In this document: positions 57,592 through 64,000 of the stretch, piece after piece
Position numbering within the stretch: position 1 is the stretch's first letter
Layout: each line of letters begins with the position of its first letter
NCBI RefSeq assembly: GCF_014698235.1
Contig: NZ_JACJSP010000013.1
Span: 1 to 64,000, forward strand
From: Limnothrix sp. FACHB-406
GTDB lineage: Bacteria; Cyanobacteriota; Cyanobacteriia; CACIAM-69d
Direction of reading: 5' to 3'
Length of the DNA stretch: 64,000 nucleotides
Translations under genes and position numbers: made by a program
Notes under the pieces: model-generated
What the model was told of the DNA's origin: nothing
What the model saw: only the letters and a program-made list of their open reading frames with translations
Database searches by the model: none

Positions 57592-57629
57592 AGATTGGGT
57601 TTGGCGATCGCTGAACCCAATCTTTTTTT
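57592..57629 (+). terminator. Rho-independent terminator
   Basis: AGATTGGGTT (57592-57601) pairs perfectly with AACCCAATCT (57614-57623); the 12-base loop contains GGCGATCGC and a run of seven T follows. It lies 160 bases after the PEP-CTERM stop. Confidence 0.85.
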
Positions 57630-57717
57630 GCATAATATTGATGCTGATCGAAGTATTTTGAGGATTCTATTAACGATTCGGCGGCTAGGATTGCTTGTTT
57701 TGAATATGCCTTAGGCG

Positions 57718-58473
57718 CTATAGGTCATCAGGATTCAAGCCTAATTCCCGCAGCTTGGCTGCCAGGCGATCGGCTCGCTGCTTGGCTGTCTGAGCTTGTT
57801 CTTCGAGGGTTTGAGTTTCGGCTGCAAGGGTCTTGGCTTGGGCCTGAAACAGTGCCGATCGCTCCTCGGGAGTCAGGTAGCGATCGCCCGCTTCGTTGAA
57901 CCAATAGAGCCATTCGCGATCGATCGCTTGGAACGAGCCAAATTGCCGGCCAATCCCCAATTCCAATTCCGGCATCCAGAACGGTTCACCGCTTTGCCGC
58001 TGATAAACCCCATCAATCAGCTTGTAAATCTCAAAGGGATCGTGGCGATCGCGCTGATAGTGATCGGGGTTATAGATGCAGTAATACAACACTCCTAAAT
58101 CGGCGTAGCGCAGCAGTTTTTGATCGTATTCGCCGCCCTTGGTTTTCGAGACAATTTCTAATACGAAAATGGGCGGAATTTCATCCTCCATCCACATCGC
58201 ATAGCTCAGTCGCAACTGCTCACCCCGCTGCCTGGGAACCCCCACACTCAAAAACCCATCGGGACAGAGGGCGGGCTGGAGCTGGCCATTTCGATAATAG
58301 AAAATGCCCATGTCCACATTCCAAGTCCAATCGGCGCGATCGCTCCAGAGCCAAGCCAGGATCGAGAGCAAAAGATTGGGCAACAAATTCTGAATTTCGT
58401 GATCCACAGGCTCGTCATCGGAGTCCGGTAAGTTGAGGTATTCGGCGTAACCGGGCTTGTGGATCTCCAACAT
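57718..58473 (-). CDS. Uma2-family (DUF820) putative endonuclease with coiled-coil tail
   Basis: 251 residues, a longer subtype of Uma2. PALCPDGFLSVGVPRQ carries the Asp position and IPPIFVLEIVSKTKGGEYDQ the Glu and Lys of the nuclease core, then KLLRYADLGVLYYCIYNPD. The C-terminus from residue 205 is a coiled coil (LFQAQAKTLAAETQTLEEQA, QTAKQRADRLAAKLRELGL). Cyanobacterial genomes hold many such genes; their role is not known. This is the fourth Uma2 locus in the window. Confidence 0.86.
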   Translation of the reverse strand: MLEIHKPGYAEYLNLPDSDDEPVDHEIQNLLPNLLLSILAWLWSDRADWTWNVDMGIFYYRNGQLQPALCPDGFLSVGVPRQRGEQLRLSYAMWMEDEIPPIFVLEIVSKTKGGEYDQKLLRYADLGVLYYCIYNPDHYQRDRHDPFEIYKLIDGVYQRQSGEPFWMPELELGIGRQFGSFQAIDREWLYWFNEAGDRYLTPEERSALFQAQAKTLAAETQTLEEQAQTAKQRADRLAAKLRELGLNPDDL

Positions 58474-58499
58474 GGTTCACGCTCCTGAAAGTCAACCCC

Positions 58500-58527
58500 G
58501 TAGGGGCGTACGGCCGTACGCCCCTAC
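58500..58527. repeat. Perfect 28-base palindrome
   Basis: GTAGGGGCGTACGG followed at once by its exact inverse CCGTACGCCCCTAC. Same family as the imperfect palindrome at 19353-19383. It stands upstream of the Uma2 gene. REP-like elements of this kind are scattered through cyanobacterial genomes. Confidence 0.9.
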
Positions 58528-58691
58528 CCGAATTGGCCTTGATCATTTTGGCTCGCCTGCATCCGACGGATTAGACGAATTGACCTGGAATTGATGCTGC
58601 AAAAAACAATCCCATGGCCATTTTAGTCATCGCCATCGGGTAAGTAGGCAAAACCTAAACTAATAGTCGCTGGTAACCTAGCCTGTAGACT

Positions 58692-59633
58692 CTAGCCAAG
58701 AGGATCTGCATAGAAGCCAATACCCTCATCACGATACCCAGGCAAGCTACTCCGCACAAAGCTTGCTTCGGATGAGTTAGGAGTGAAGAAATGACGGCCT
58801 GTGACTGTATTGAAGAAGCGATAAACAGGAACTAGTCCCGGTGCATTGCCAATCGATGCATTGAATCCACCGCTGGGAACTTCTCGATAGCCTTGGTTGG
58901 CTTTGACACTGGCTTTCTCAGCATCGGAAATCGTGTAAAAGAAAGCGCCAGTGACAGTGTTTAGAAAACGGCTGACCTGATTTGCTCCAGACGAATCAAA
59001 AGTATTGCCTTCGTCGCGATAACGATTTGTATCGGCTGTGATTCGAGCTACCTCATCCACATCGGTTGTGTAGACGTGACTACCAGTTAAGATATCGTAG
59101 ACTCGGCGGACAGATACTACATTTACAGGAGGCCCACCTGTAGGATCTTGTTCCTCTCCAAACCAGACGACAGCATATCCCTTGTATATGCCAATTCCCA
59201 TGGCATTCCAAGGACGCTTTGTCCAAACATCCCGATTGAGGATGACATTGTTATGCCCTGGACTGCCCTGCCAACCTTTTAATGCCGATTCTGCGTTAGC
59301 AATAGATGTGCTTGTGCTGGCATCTCTCGGGCCAAAGGCAATTTCATATCCATTGCCTGGATAACCAGTGTTAAAACGCTGAGGCGCTCTCCACATAGAT
59401 GGCCAGGTACTGGAATTACCTCCGTCATATGCAGCATCACTCCAAGCATGTGTCACAGTTTTGACGTTTTCAGCCAAGTCAATAACATGGCGGTTGGCAA
59501 CCAGAGTGAGTCCCTTAGACAAAGGAATAGCTGGCAAGCCATTCTGAGCACGATACTCAGTAATCAAGCGATAGAGTTTTTCCTCTTCAGGTTCTAGACC
59601 ATCAAGTGACGATGCGCTGTAAATGTTGGCCAT
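58692..59633 (-). CDS. CAP-domain protein with tandem DUF5648-like repeats
   Basis: 313 residues. Residues 15-165 form a CAP/SCP domain: [32 protein letters not shown] with the conserved His, [10 protein letters not shown] with the second His, and [19 protein letters not shown]. Then about 140 residues of three repeats with [34 protein letters not shown] and [20 protein letters not shown], often seen at the C-terminus of secreted bacterial proteins. No signal peptide is visible, so export, if any, would need another route. The start at 59633 overlaps the 3' end of trmFO by 32 bases. The gene is more AT-rich than trmFO. Confidence 0.83.
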   Translation of the reverse strand: MANIYSASSLDGLEPEEEKLYRLITEYRAQNGLPAIPLSKGLTLVANRHVIDLAENVKTVTHAWSDAAYDGGNSSTWPSMWRAPQRFNTGYPGNGYEIAFGPRDASTSTSIANAESALKGWQGSPGHNNVILNRDVWTKRPWNAMGIGIYKGYAVVWFGEEQDPTGGPPVNVVSVRRVYDILTGSHVYTTDVDEVARITADTNRYRDEGNTFDSSGANQVSRFLNTVTGAFFYTISDAEKASVKANQGYREVPSGGFNASIGNAPGLVPVYRFFNTVTGRHFFTPNSSEASFVRSSLPGYRDEGIGFYADPLG

Positions 59634-61023
59634 AGGAGATGAATTCACTATGTAAGTGATCACCATAATAGGAGAGATTTTGTGTTGTTTGCCAGCGATC
59701 GAGTTCGCCCAGGGCGCGATCGCGGTATTGGCCGTAGCGTTCCTGTTTGTTGCGGATCTTCGTCGGCAGCTCCGGCAGGATGCCAAAGTTCGGCGGCATC
59801 GGCTGGAAATGCTTGGGCGAGGCGGAACTGATGAACTCGAACAGTGCGCCGCTCATGGTTACGGGGGGCAGGGCGATCGGCTCCAGGCCGCGAGCAATCC
59901 GGGCCGCGTTGGTTCCCGCCAGCCAGCCGCCGGCCGTGGCCGCCGTGTAACCCTCCGTGCCGATCAGTTGGCCCGCCGCCAGCAGGGTGGCGCGACCCTT
60001 GAACTGCAACGTGGCGCTCAACAATTCCGGCGCGTTGATGAAGGTGTTGCGGTGCATCACGCCCATCCGCACAAATTCGGCATTTTCCAAGCCGGGAATC
60101 ATCCGAAACACGCGCTGTTGCTCGCCCCAACGTAGGTTGGTTTGGAATCCGACCATGTTCCACAGTTGCCCCGCCTTGTCCTCTTGGCGCAGTTGCACCA
60201 CAGCGTAGGGGCGTTTGTCGCGGTTGGCGGGGTCGCGCCCGTCGCCCAACCGGGAATCGAACAGGCCCACGGGTTTCAGGGGGCCGTAGCGCATGGTGTC
60301 TTCGCCGCGCTGGGCAAGTTCTTCGATCGGCAGGCAACCCTCAAAGAATTTGGCACTTTCGCGATCGAAATCCTTCAGGGGCGCTTGTTCCGCCGCGCAG
60401 AGGGCTTGATAGAACTGCAAATATTGCTCCCGGTTCATGGGGCAGTTCAAATAGGCCGCCTCGCCCTTGTCGTAGCGGGAAGCCATGAAAGCCACGTCGC
60501 GATCGATCGACTCGCCCACCACGATCGGGCTAGCCGCATCAAAAAAGCTCATGTAGTCCCGACCCGTGAACTGTCGCAGATCATCGGTCAAGTCCGGGCT
60601 GGTCAGGGGCCCCGTGGCCAACACCACCACGCCATCTGTGGGAATTTGCCGCACTTCCTCGCGCCGGAAGTCCACCAGCGGATGTTGGGCCAGGGTTTCG
60701 GTCAGGTCGCGGCTAAACTCGGCGCGATCGACCGCCAACGCACCCCCGGCCGGCACAGCATGGTGATCCGCCTTGCCAATCACGATCGACCCGAGCCTCC
60801 GCAATTCCTCATGCAGCAAGCCAGCCGCGCGATCGGCGGACATCGCCCCAAAGGAGTTGCTACAAACCAATTCCGCCAAATGTTCCGTGTGGTGGGCGGG
60901 GCTGAGGCGTTCGGGCCGCATTTCATAGAACACCACCGGCACGCCCGATCGCGCCACCTGCCAGGCCGCTTCAGTGCCGGCCAGCCCACCGCCAATCACA
61001 TACACCGGCTGTAAATTCGACAT
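59602..61023 (-). CDS. trmFO: Folate/FAD-dependent tRNA (uracil-54-C5) methyltransferase
   Basis: Makes ribothymidine at tRNA position 54 using methylenetetrahydrofolate. 473 residues. FAD-binding [19 protein letters not shown] at the N-terminus, [40 protein letters not shown] and [20 protein letters not shown] are diagnostic. The C-terminus ([20 protein letters not shown]) is close to the family end. The next gene starts inside its last codons, so the two may be co-translated. Confidence 0.96.
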   Translation of the reverse strand: MSNLQPVYVIGGGLAGTEAAWQVARSGVPVVFYEMRPERLSPAHHTEHLAELVCSNSFGAMSADRAAGLLHEELRRLGSIVIGKADHHAVPAGGALAVDRAEFSRDLTETLAQHPLVDFRREEVRQIPTDGVVVLATGPLTSPDLTDDLRQFTGRDYMSFFDAASPIVVGESIDRDVAFMASRYDKGEAAYLNCPMNREQYLQFYQALCAAEQAPLKDFDRESAKFFEGCLPIEELAQRGEDTMRYGPLKPVGLFDSRLGDGRDPANRDKRPYAVVQLRQEDKAGQLWNMVGFQTNLRWGEQQRVFRMIPGLENAEFVRMGVMHRNTFINAPELLSATLQFKGRATLLAAGQLIGTEGYTAATAGGWLAGTNAARIARGLEPIALPPVTMSGALFEFISSASPKHFQPMPPNFGILPELPTKIRNKQERYGQYRDRALGELDRWQTTQNLSYYGDHLHSEFISYGQHLQRIVT

Positions 61024-61110
61024 GGCTTACCTCAGCGATCGCCCAAACTTGCAGGAACCAAGATGAATAGCTTATAGCAATTTGATTAGGGCGATCGGCG
61101 TTTACGAAAT

Positions 61111-61458
61111 TCAACTGTCTGAATCATCGAAGGCTGCAAGGGCTATTTTGAGACAACTTTGAACACCTTCCCAATCGCGTTCTGATAGCTGCCCAATGCG
61201 AGCTAAGTTTGCTGAAGGAGGCAATGTCACAATGAAGCTGCGGAAAATCGATTCAACTCGTAAACCGGCTGATTTCCAATCTTGGAGTTTATAGTCTGTG
61301 ATGCCCAAAGCTTTTGTTTGAGTTGTAATCAGTCCCACAATGACATCAGGACGATGGACATGATAAATAGATGAAGACAAAACAACCGCAGGACGGCGCT
61401 TGATGCCCGTGACACCAGGAAAGTCCACGGTGACGACATCACCTGGCTGGAAGATCAC
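61111..61458 (-). CDS. PemK/MazF-type toxin
   Basis: 115 residues of the PemK/MazF endoribonuclease fold: FQPGDVVTVDFPGVTGIKRR, PAVVLSS, IVGLITTQTK and the C-terminal LARIGQLSERDWEGVQSCL. It begins with a GTG whose first base is the last base of the antitoxin stop TAG (TAGTG), so the pair is coupled. The canonical RRPAVVLS loop is intact, so activity is plausible. Not certain whether it cleaves mRNA; some members of this branch lack activity. Confidence 0.86.
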   Translation of the reverse strand: MIFQPGDVVTVDFPGVTGIKRRPAVVLSSSIYHVHRPDVIVGLITTQTKALGITDYKLQDWKSAGLRVESIFRSFIVTLPPSANLARIGQLSERDWEGVQSCLKIALAAFDDSDS

Positions 61459-61691
61459 TAAGCTATCTCCTCATCATTATCAAAATCTGTGTTGAAATGC
61501 TGGAAAGAAAAGGCTGCTAAGTCTAACTGATCCTGTTCTGTCCAAGTGTCGCTATCATCTAGCACTGCCTGATTTTGCTGAGTCAAGCCATTCAGAATCA
61601 AAGCTGCTAACTGTAATAAAGCAGTTGGTGGAAAGATGCGAGTGATATATGCATACACATCTTGAATGGTTGGGCTAGGAATAGACATCAT
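61458..61691 (-). CDS. Antitoxin partner of the PemK-type toxin
   Basis: 77 residues. The N-terminus SPTIQDVYAYITRIFPPTAL and LQLAALILNGL is hydrophobic-helical, the C-terminus acidic (FNTDFDNDEEIA), as expected of an antitoxin that wraps a toxin. I recognise no standard DNA-binding domain (AbrB, MetJ or RHH), so the type is unusual. The assignment rests on the direct overlap with the toxin start and on size. Start at ATG 61691, next ATG at 61688. Confidence 0.7.
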   Translation of the reverse strand: MMSIPSPTIQDVYAYITRIFPPTALLQLAALILNGLTQQNQAVLDDSDTWTEQDQLDLAAFSFQHFNTDFDNDEEIA

Positions 61692-62031
61692 CGTAGTTAC
61701 ACTTAGGCTTTCTTCAAAGTTTAGCAAAGATGCATCGGATGAATAATGCCTTGCAAACACCAATGAATAGTAATGAATAGTGCTGCAATTCAGTCATGAT
61801 CAGCTAGTGAAAGTCTTTCAGCGGAAGCGATCAGTTACCAAAAATTGTCACCTCGCAGGTGCTATCAGGACTATTTGTGGGTTCCCGCCTTTCTCCATAT
61901 TCACAATACTCACAGCAATATTCAGTTGGCGATGTGGGGCGATCGCTCGCTACCTTCAACAGTGCTGATTTCAACCCTGTGCCAGTATTGCTGGTCGCGA
62001 GCAACTGCCCAGACTGATAGAAACCGAATAG
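61692..62031. other. Intergenic region upstream of the toxin-antitoxin pair
   Basis: 340 bases. It should contain the promoter of the pair. An open frame at 61780-61968 has no homology signal. One HIP1 site occurs at 61940. No operator palindrome is obvious. Confidence 0.35.
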
Positions 62032-63129
62032 TTAGCTAGCCCAACCGTAGCTGCGGAGATGTTTGCCACAGTAGCCGATCGCCACTTTTTCGGTTTCAAA
62101 GTCCAGCTCAAAATAAATTTGCAAGTTGTGGACTGCGTTGTTTTTGCCCAAGGTGAGATGTTTAAACATCCGCTGTTTGCGGCCCCCATGGCGAAAGTCC
62201 CGATCGCTCCCGTATCGAGAACCGGTGACTTGGTGTTCCGTGGGCTTAAAGTCCAAACCATAGGCGCGGAAACCCTCCCGCCAACCGCCCATCGATCGCC
62301 CTTCCCGTTTCGCCAACAGGGAGGCGCGGCCAATTTCCGCGATCGCCCGTAAAGCTTGATAAACCTCACTGGGGCGACCAAATTGGGACTCGGCCGCAGC
62401 CGATCGGGCAGAATCCCAAATTTCCAACACATCCCCAAACTGTTGTTCCGCCGTTTCCACCGCCGCCAACACCGTTTCAAAGGCCCCTGCACAGACTAAC
62501 TCGTCCGTTTCCGAGTTGTTCTCTCCCGCCTCGGCCGGTTTGGGTTGATATTGCAACAGGCTGGCCAAGTTGCTTTGGCTTGTGTTTAGCTCCGCTTCCA
62601 ACTCCGCCACGTAATCCCGTAAATGGGATAGCTCCCCTTGGAGGGCGGCTTGCTCATCCCAGGTTTGTTCCACATCGGTGCGAATGGCTTCCAGGTCAGT
62701 CCGCTCCTTTTGCAGCAGCCGATCACGCTCTTGGAGTTGGGTTTTCAGCGCCTCGATCGTCCGTTGGTGGTTGGTGGCCTGCTCTTCCAAGGTTTCCAGT
62801 TGCAGTTGTAGTGATCGCTGGCTGGTTTCCAGGGTTTGGCGTTCGTGGCTTTCGTGATCCAAATCTCGCTGCAACCGCTCCAACCGTTGTTGATAGCGCC
62901 AGCGATCGAGCACCCGCATGGACACCACCCCGATCGTCAGTCCCCCCAAGGCTTGGGCCGCATTTTGCCACAGGGCCCCTTGGCCCCAGGCGGAGTCTGT
63001 CACCTCCACGCTGGCCAGCCCCAGGGTGGATCCGTGGCTAACCACACTGCCCACGCCCACCACTGTGCAAAATGCCACCACGCTCAACCCCAAGAGCGCC
63101 AATAACCGCATTCGATCGCCTGTTTCCAT
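62032..63129 (-). CDS. Membrane-anchored coiled-coil protein with conserved C-terminal domain
   Basis: About 365 residues. Two hydrophobic segments near the start (LLALLGLSVVAFCTVVGVGS, QNAAQALGGLTIGVVSMRVL) are followed by a coiled coil of about 140 residues (LERLQRDLDHESHERQTLET onwards to ELEAELNTSQSNLASLL). The C-terminus (FKPTEHQVTGSRYGSDRDF, HLTLGKNNAVHNLQIYFEL, VAIGYCGKHLRSYG) looks like a domain found at the end of several bacterial defence and nuclease proteins, from memory. No catalytic residues are clear. ATG at 63129 chosen before the first helix; 63186 is possible. Confidence 0.72.
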   Translation of the reverse strand: METGDRMRLLALLGLSVVAFCTVVGVGSVVSHGSTLGLASVEVTDSAWGQGALWQNAAQALGGLTIGVVSMRVLDRWRYQQRLERLQRDLDHESHERQTLETSQRSLQLQLETLEEQATNHQRTIEALKTQLQERDRLLQKERTDLEAIRTDVEQTWDEQAALQGELSHLRDYVAELEAELNTSQSNLASLLQYQPKPAEAGENNSETDELVCAGAFETVLAAVETAEQQFGDVLEIWDSARSAAAESQFGRPSEVYQALRAIAEIGRASLLAKREGRSMGGWREGFRAYGLDFKPTEHQVTGSRYGSDRDFRHGGRKQRMFKHLTLGKNNAVHNLQIYFELDFETEKVAIGYCGKHLRSYGWAS

Positions 63130-63379
63130 ACCCGAATTAAGACCGCCGACCTGTGTGAGAAGCTTCCTCGATTGTAGACGCGCCACTCTGGATTGTGTGG
63201 CCCCTACCCGTCATGATTTCCAAAGCGAGGGATTATCAATCCCTATTGTTTTGGGAGTTTAAACTAATGTTAAAAAATGATTGTGAAAGCAACGGTTTAA
63301 AACGAAGATTTTAAGCCAAGGTTTAAAGCCAATTCTAAGGTTGCCCTCTGTTTGTGATTGAGGGACAGTTGAGCGGCCT

Positions 63380-63560
63380 TCATGCTTGATCAATCTTGAT
63401 TTGGTCTTGATTTGATCTTGATTGTGCTTTAATTCGCTTGAATTTGACCTTAGTTTGACTTTGGTTTGACCGTGCTTCAACTTGAATTGGGTTTAAATTG
63501 AGCTTTAGTTGAATTTTGATTGAATTTGGATTGAGTTTGGACGAAACCTGAATTGAACTG
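63380..63560. repeat. Degenerate TTGATTTGG-like tandem sequence
   Basis: A 180-base stretch built of variants of cttgatttg, ttgaatttg, ttagtttgac and ttgattgaat with a spacing near 10-11 bases. It gives open frames on both strands rich in Lys, Gln, Asn, Ile and Ser that do not look like proteins. AT-rich, between the coiled-coil gene and hsp20. Confidence 0.65.
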
Positions 63561-63563
63561 GAA

Positions 63564-63590
63564 TTAAAAAACCGGGAGAACCCGTTCAGG
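63564..63590 (-). terminator. Possible terminator of the hsp20 gene
   Basis: On the minus strand CGGG-TTCT-CCCG is followed within two bases by TTTTTT. The stem is only four GC pairs plus two AT pairs around a bulge. It lies about 145 bases downstream of the hsp20 stop. Confidence 0.4.
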
Positions 63591-63731
63591 ATTCCCCCGA
63601 ATCTGCATTCATTCATCCTTCTAGGTCAGCAATTGCACTGAAACGGGAGTGCAACATCATCGCTCAAGATCAAAGTTCAAAGCCAAAGTGAAAAACCGCA
63701 ATGCAACGCTTTCAACCATGGGCCAGTTACC

Positions 63732-64000
63732 CTAGCCGATCGACAGCTTCACAACCTTGTTCTTTTCTTCTTCCACCTTGGGCAACCGCAGTTCCAAAAT
63801 GCCATTTTGATAGTTGGCAGTGGCTTGGGCATTTTGAACGCGGGTAGGCAACGAAATCACTCGTTGAAACTTGCCGTAACGAAATTCGGTGCGGAAAGCG
63901 CTGTCTTCTTGGACGGTTTTCTCGGAGCGTCGCTCACCAGCGATCGAAACCGACTCCGCCGTCACTTCCACATCAACGGTTTTCGGATCAACGCCCGGTA
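63732..64000 (-). CDS. Small heat shock protein Hsp20, 5' part beyond the window
   Basis: The last 89 residues of an alpha-crystallin-type chaperone: PGVDPKTVDVEVTAESVSIA and GERRSE, then FRTEFRYGKFQRVISLPTRV, NYQNGILELRLPKVEE and the KVVKLSIG end. The GxLELRLPK hallmark and the start of the crystallin domain are visible. The gene runs off the right edge of the window; the missing N-terminal part would be about 50-60 residues in a typical 146-residue member. It should be heat-inducible as in other cyanobacteria, but the promoter is outside. Confidence 0.95.
   Translation of the reverse strand, partial: PGVDPKTVDVEVTAESVSIAGERRSEKTVQEDSAFRTEFRYGKFQRVISLPTRVQNAQATANYQNGILELRLPKVEEEKNKVVKLSIG

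Noticed and set aside
63259-63616. Overlapping Lys/Gln/Asn-rich frames
   Set aside because: They arise from the quasi-periodic AT-rich tract and occur on one strand in two frames at once.

Overview
The window reads as a piece of cyanobacterial chromosome. Evidence: a chlD gene (Mg-chelatase), several proteins that I know only from cyanobacteria and plastid-bearing relatives (CGLD27-type, DUF1823-type, the HTH/acidic protein at 3983-5131), very frequent GCGATCGC (HIP1) octamers, and a dnaN gene preceded by a cluster of TTTTCCACA DnaA boxes. The genus cannot be fixed from the sequence; a filamentous Limnothrix/Pseudanabaena-like lineage is only a guess.

Layout. 0-11.7 kb: an IS607-type recombinase at the left edge, a ferredoxin-like/FAD oxidoreductase pair, a polysaccharide deacetylase, several conserved cyanobacterial proteins, tRNA-Arg(UCU), and an EndoU protein and a TPR methyltransferase each preceded by short tandem repeats. 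11.7-18.7 kb: recA with a promoter, a terminator and an unusually long N-terminal extension, then the urease genes in the order ureD-ureA-ureB-(small membrane ORF)-ureC, with a Uma2 gene translationally coupled to ureD. 18.7-27 kb: a DUF2511 lipoprotein, chlD, two DUF29 copies, the rsfS-CGLD27-asparaginase run, then three small housekeeping genes. 27-32.1 kb: an iron/siderophore unit (AraC regulator, AMIN-TonB receptor, PepSY membrane protein). 32.2-35.5 kb: an AT-rich island with no HIP1 sites inside most genes, holding a PD-(D/E)XK-like protein, a small ORF, an orphan antitoxin and a stand-alone EF-G domain IV. 35.5-44.4 kb: M14 carboxypeptidase, a divergent ClpC, YdeI-like, M50 protease, a Uma2 fragment, a P-loop kinase and a CBS/CorC protein. 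44.7-46.8 kb: a strong candidate chromosomal origin followed by dnaN. 46.9-64 kb: ChaN, a TPR protein, a large hybrid histidine kinase, PRC-barrel, DUF1823, PEP-CTERM, Uma2, CAP-domain, trmFO, a PemK-type toxin-antitoxin pair, a coiled-coil protein and the start of an hsp20 gene.

The most notable observations are: (1) the origin, with eleven exact DnaA boxes plus a GC-rich block and CTA triplets arranged like a DnaA-trio unwinding element; (2) two places where accessory DNA lies directly behind a core gene (chlD, M14 peptidase) and is closed by a second, diverged copy of that gene's last 16-23 codons, which suggests Campbell-type insertions at the 3' ends of protein genes; (3) a free-standing elongation factor G domain IV with a 66-bp in-frame internal duplication in one of those insertions; (4) a nuclease-like protein in the same island, a possible defence gene.
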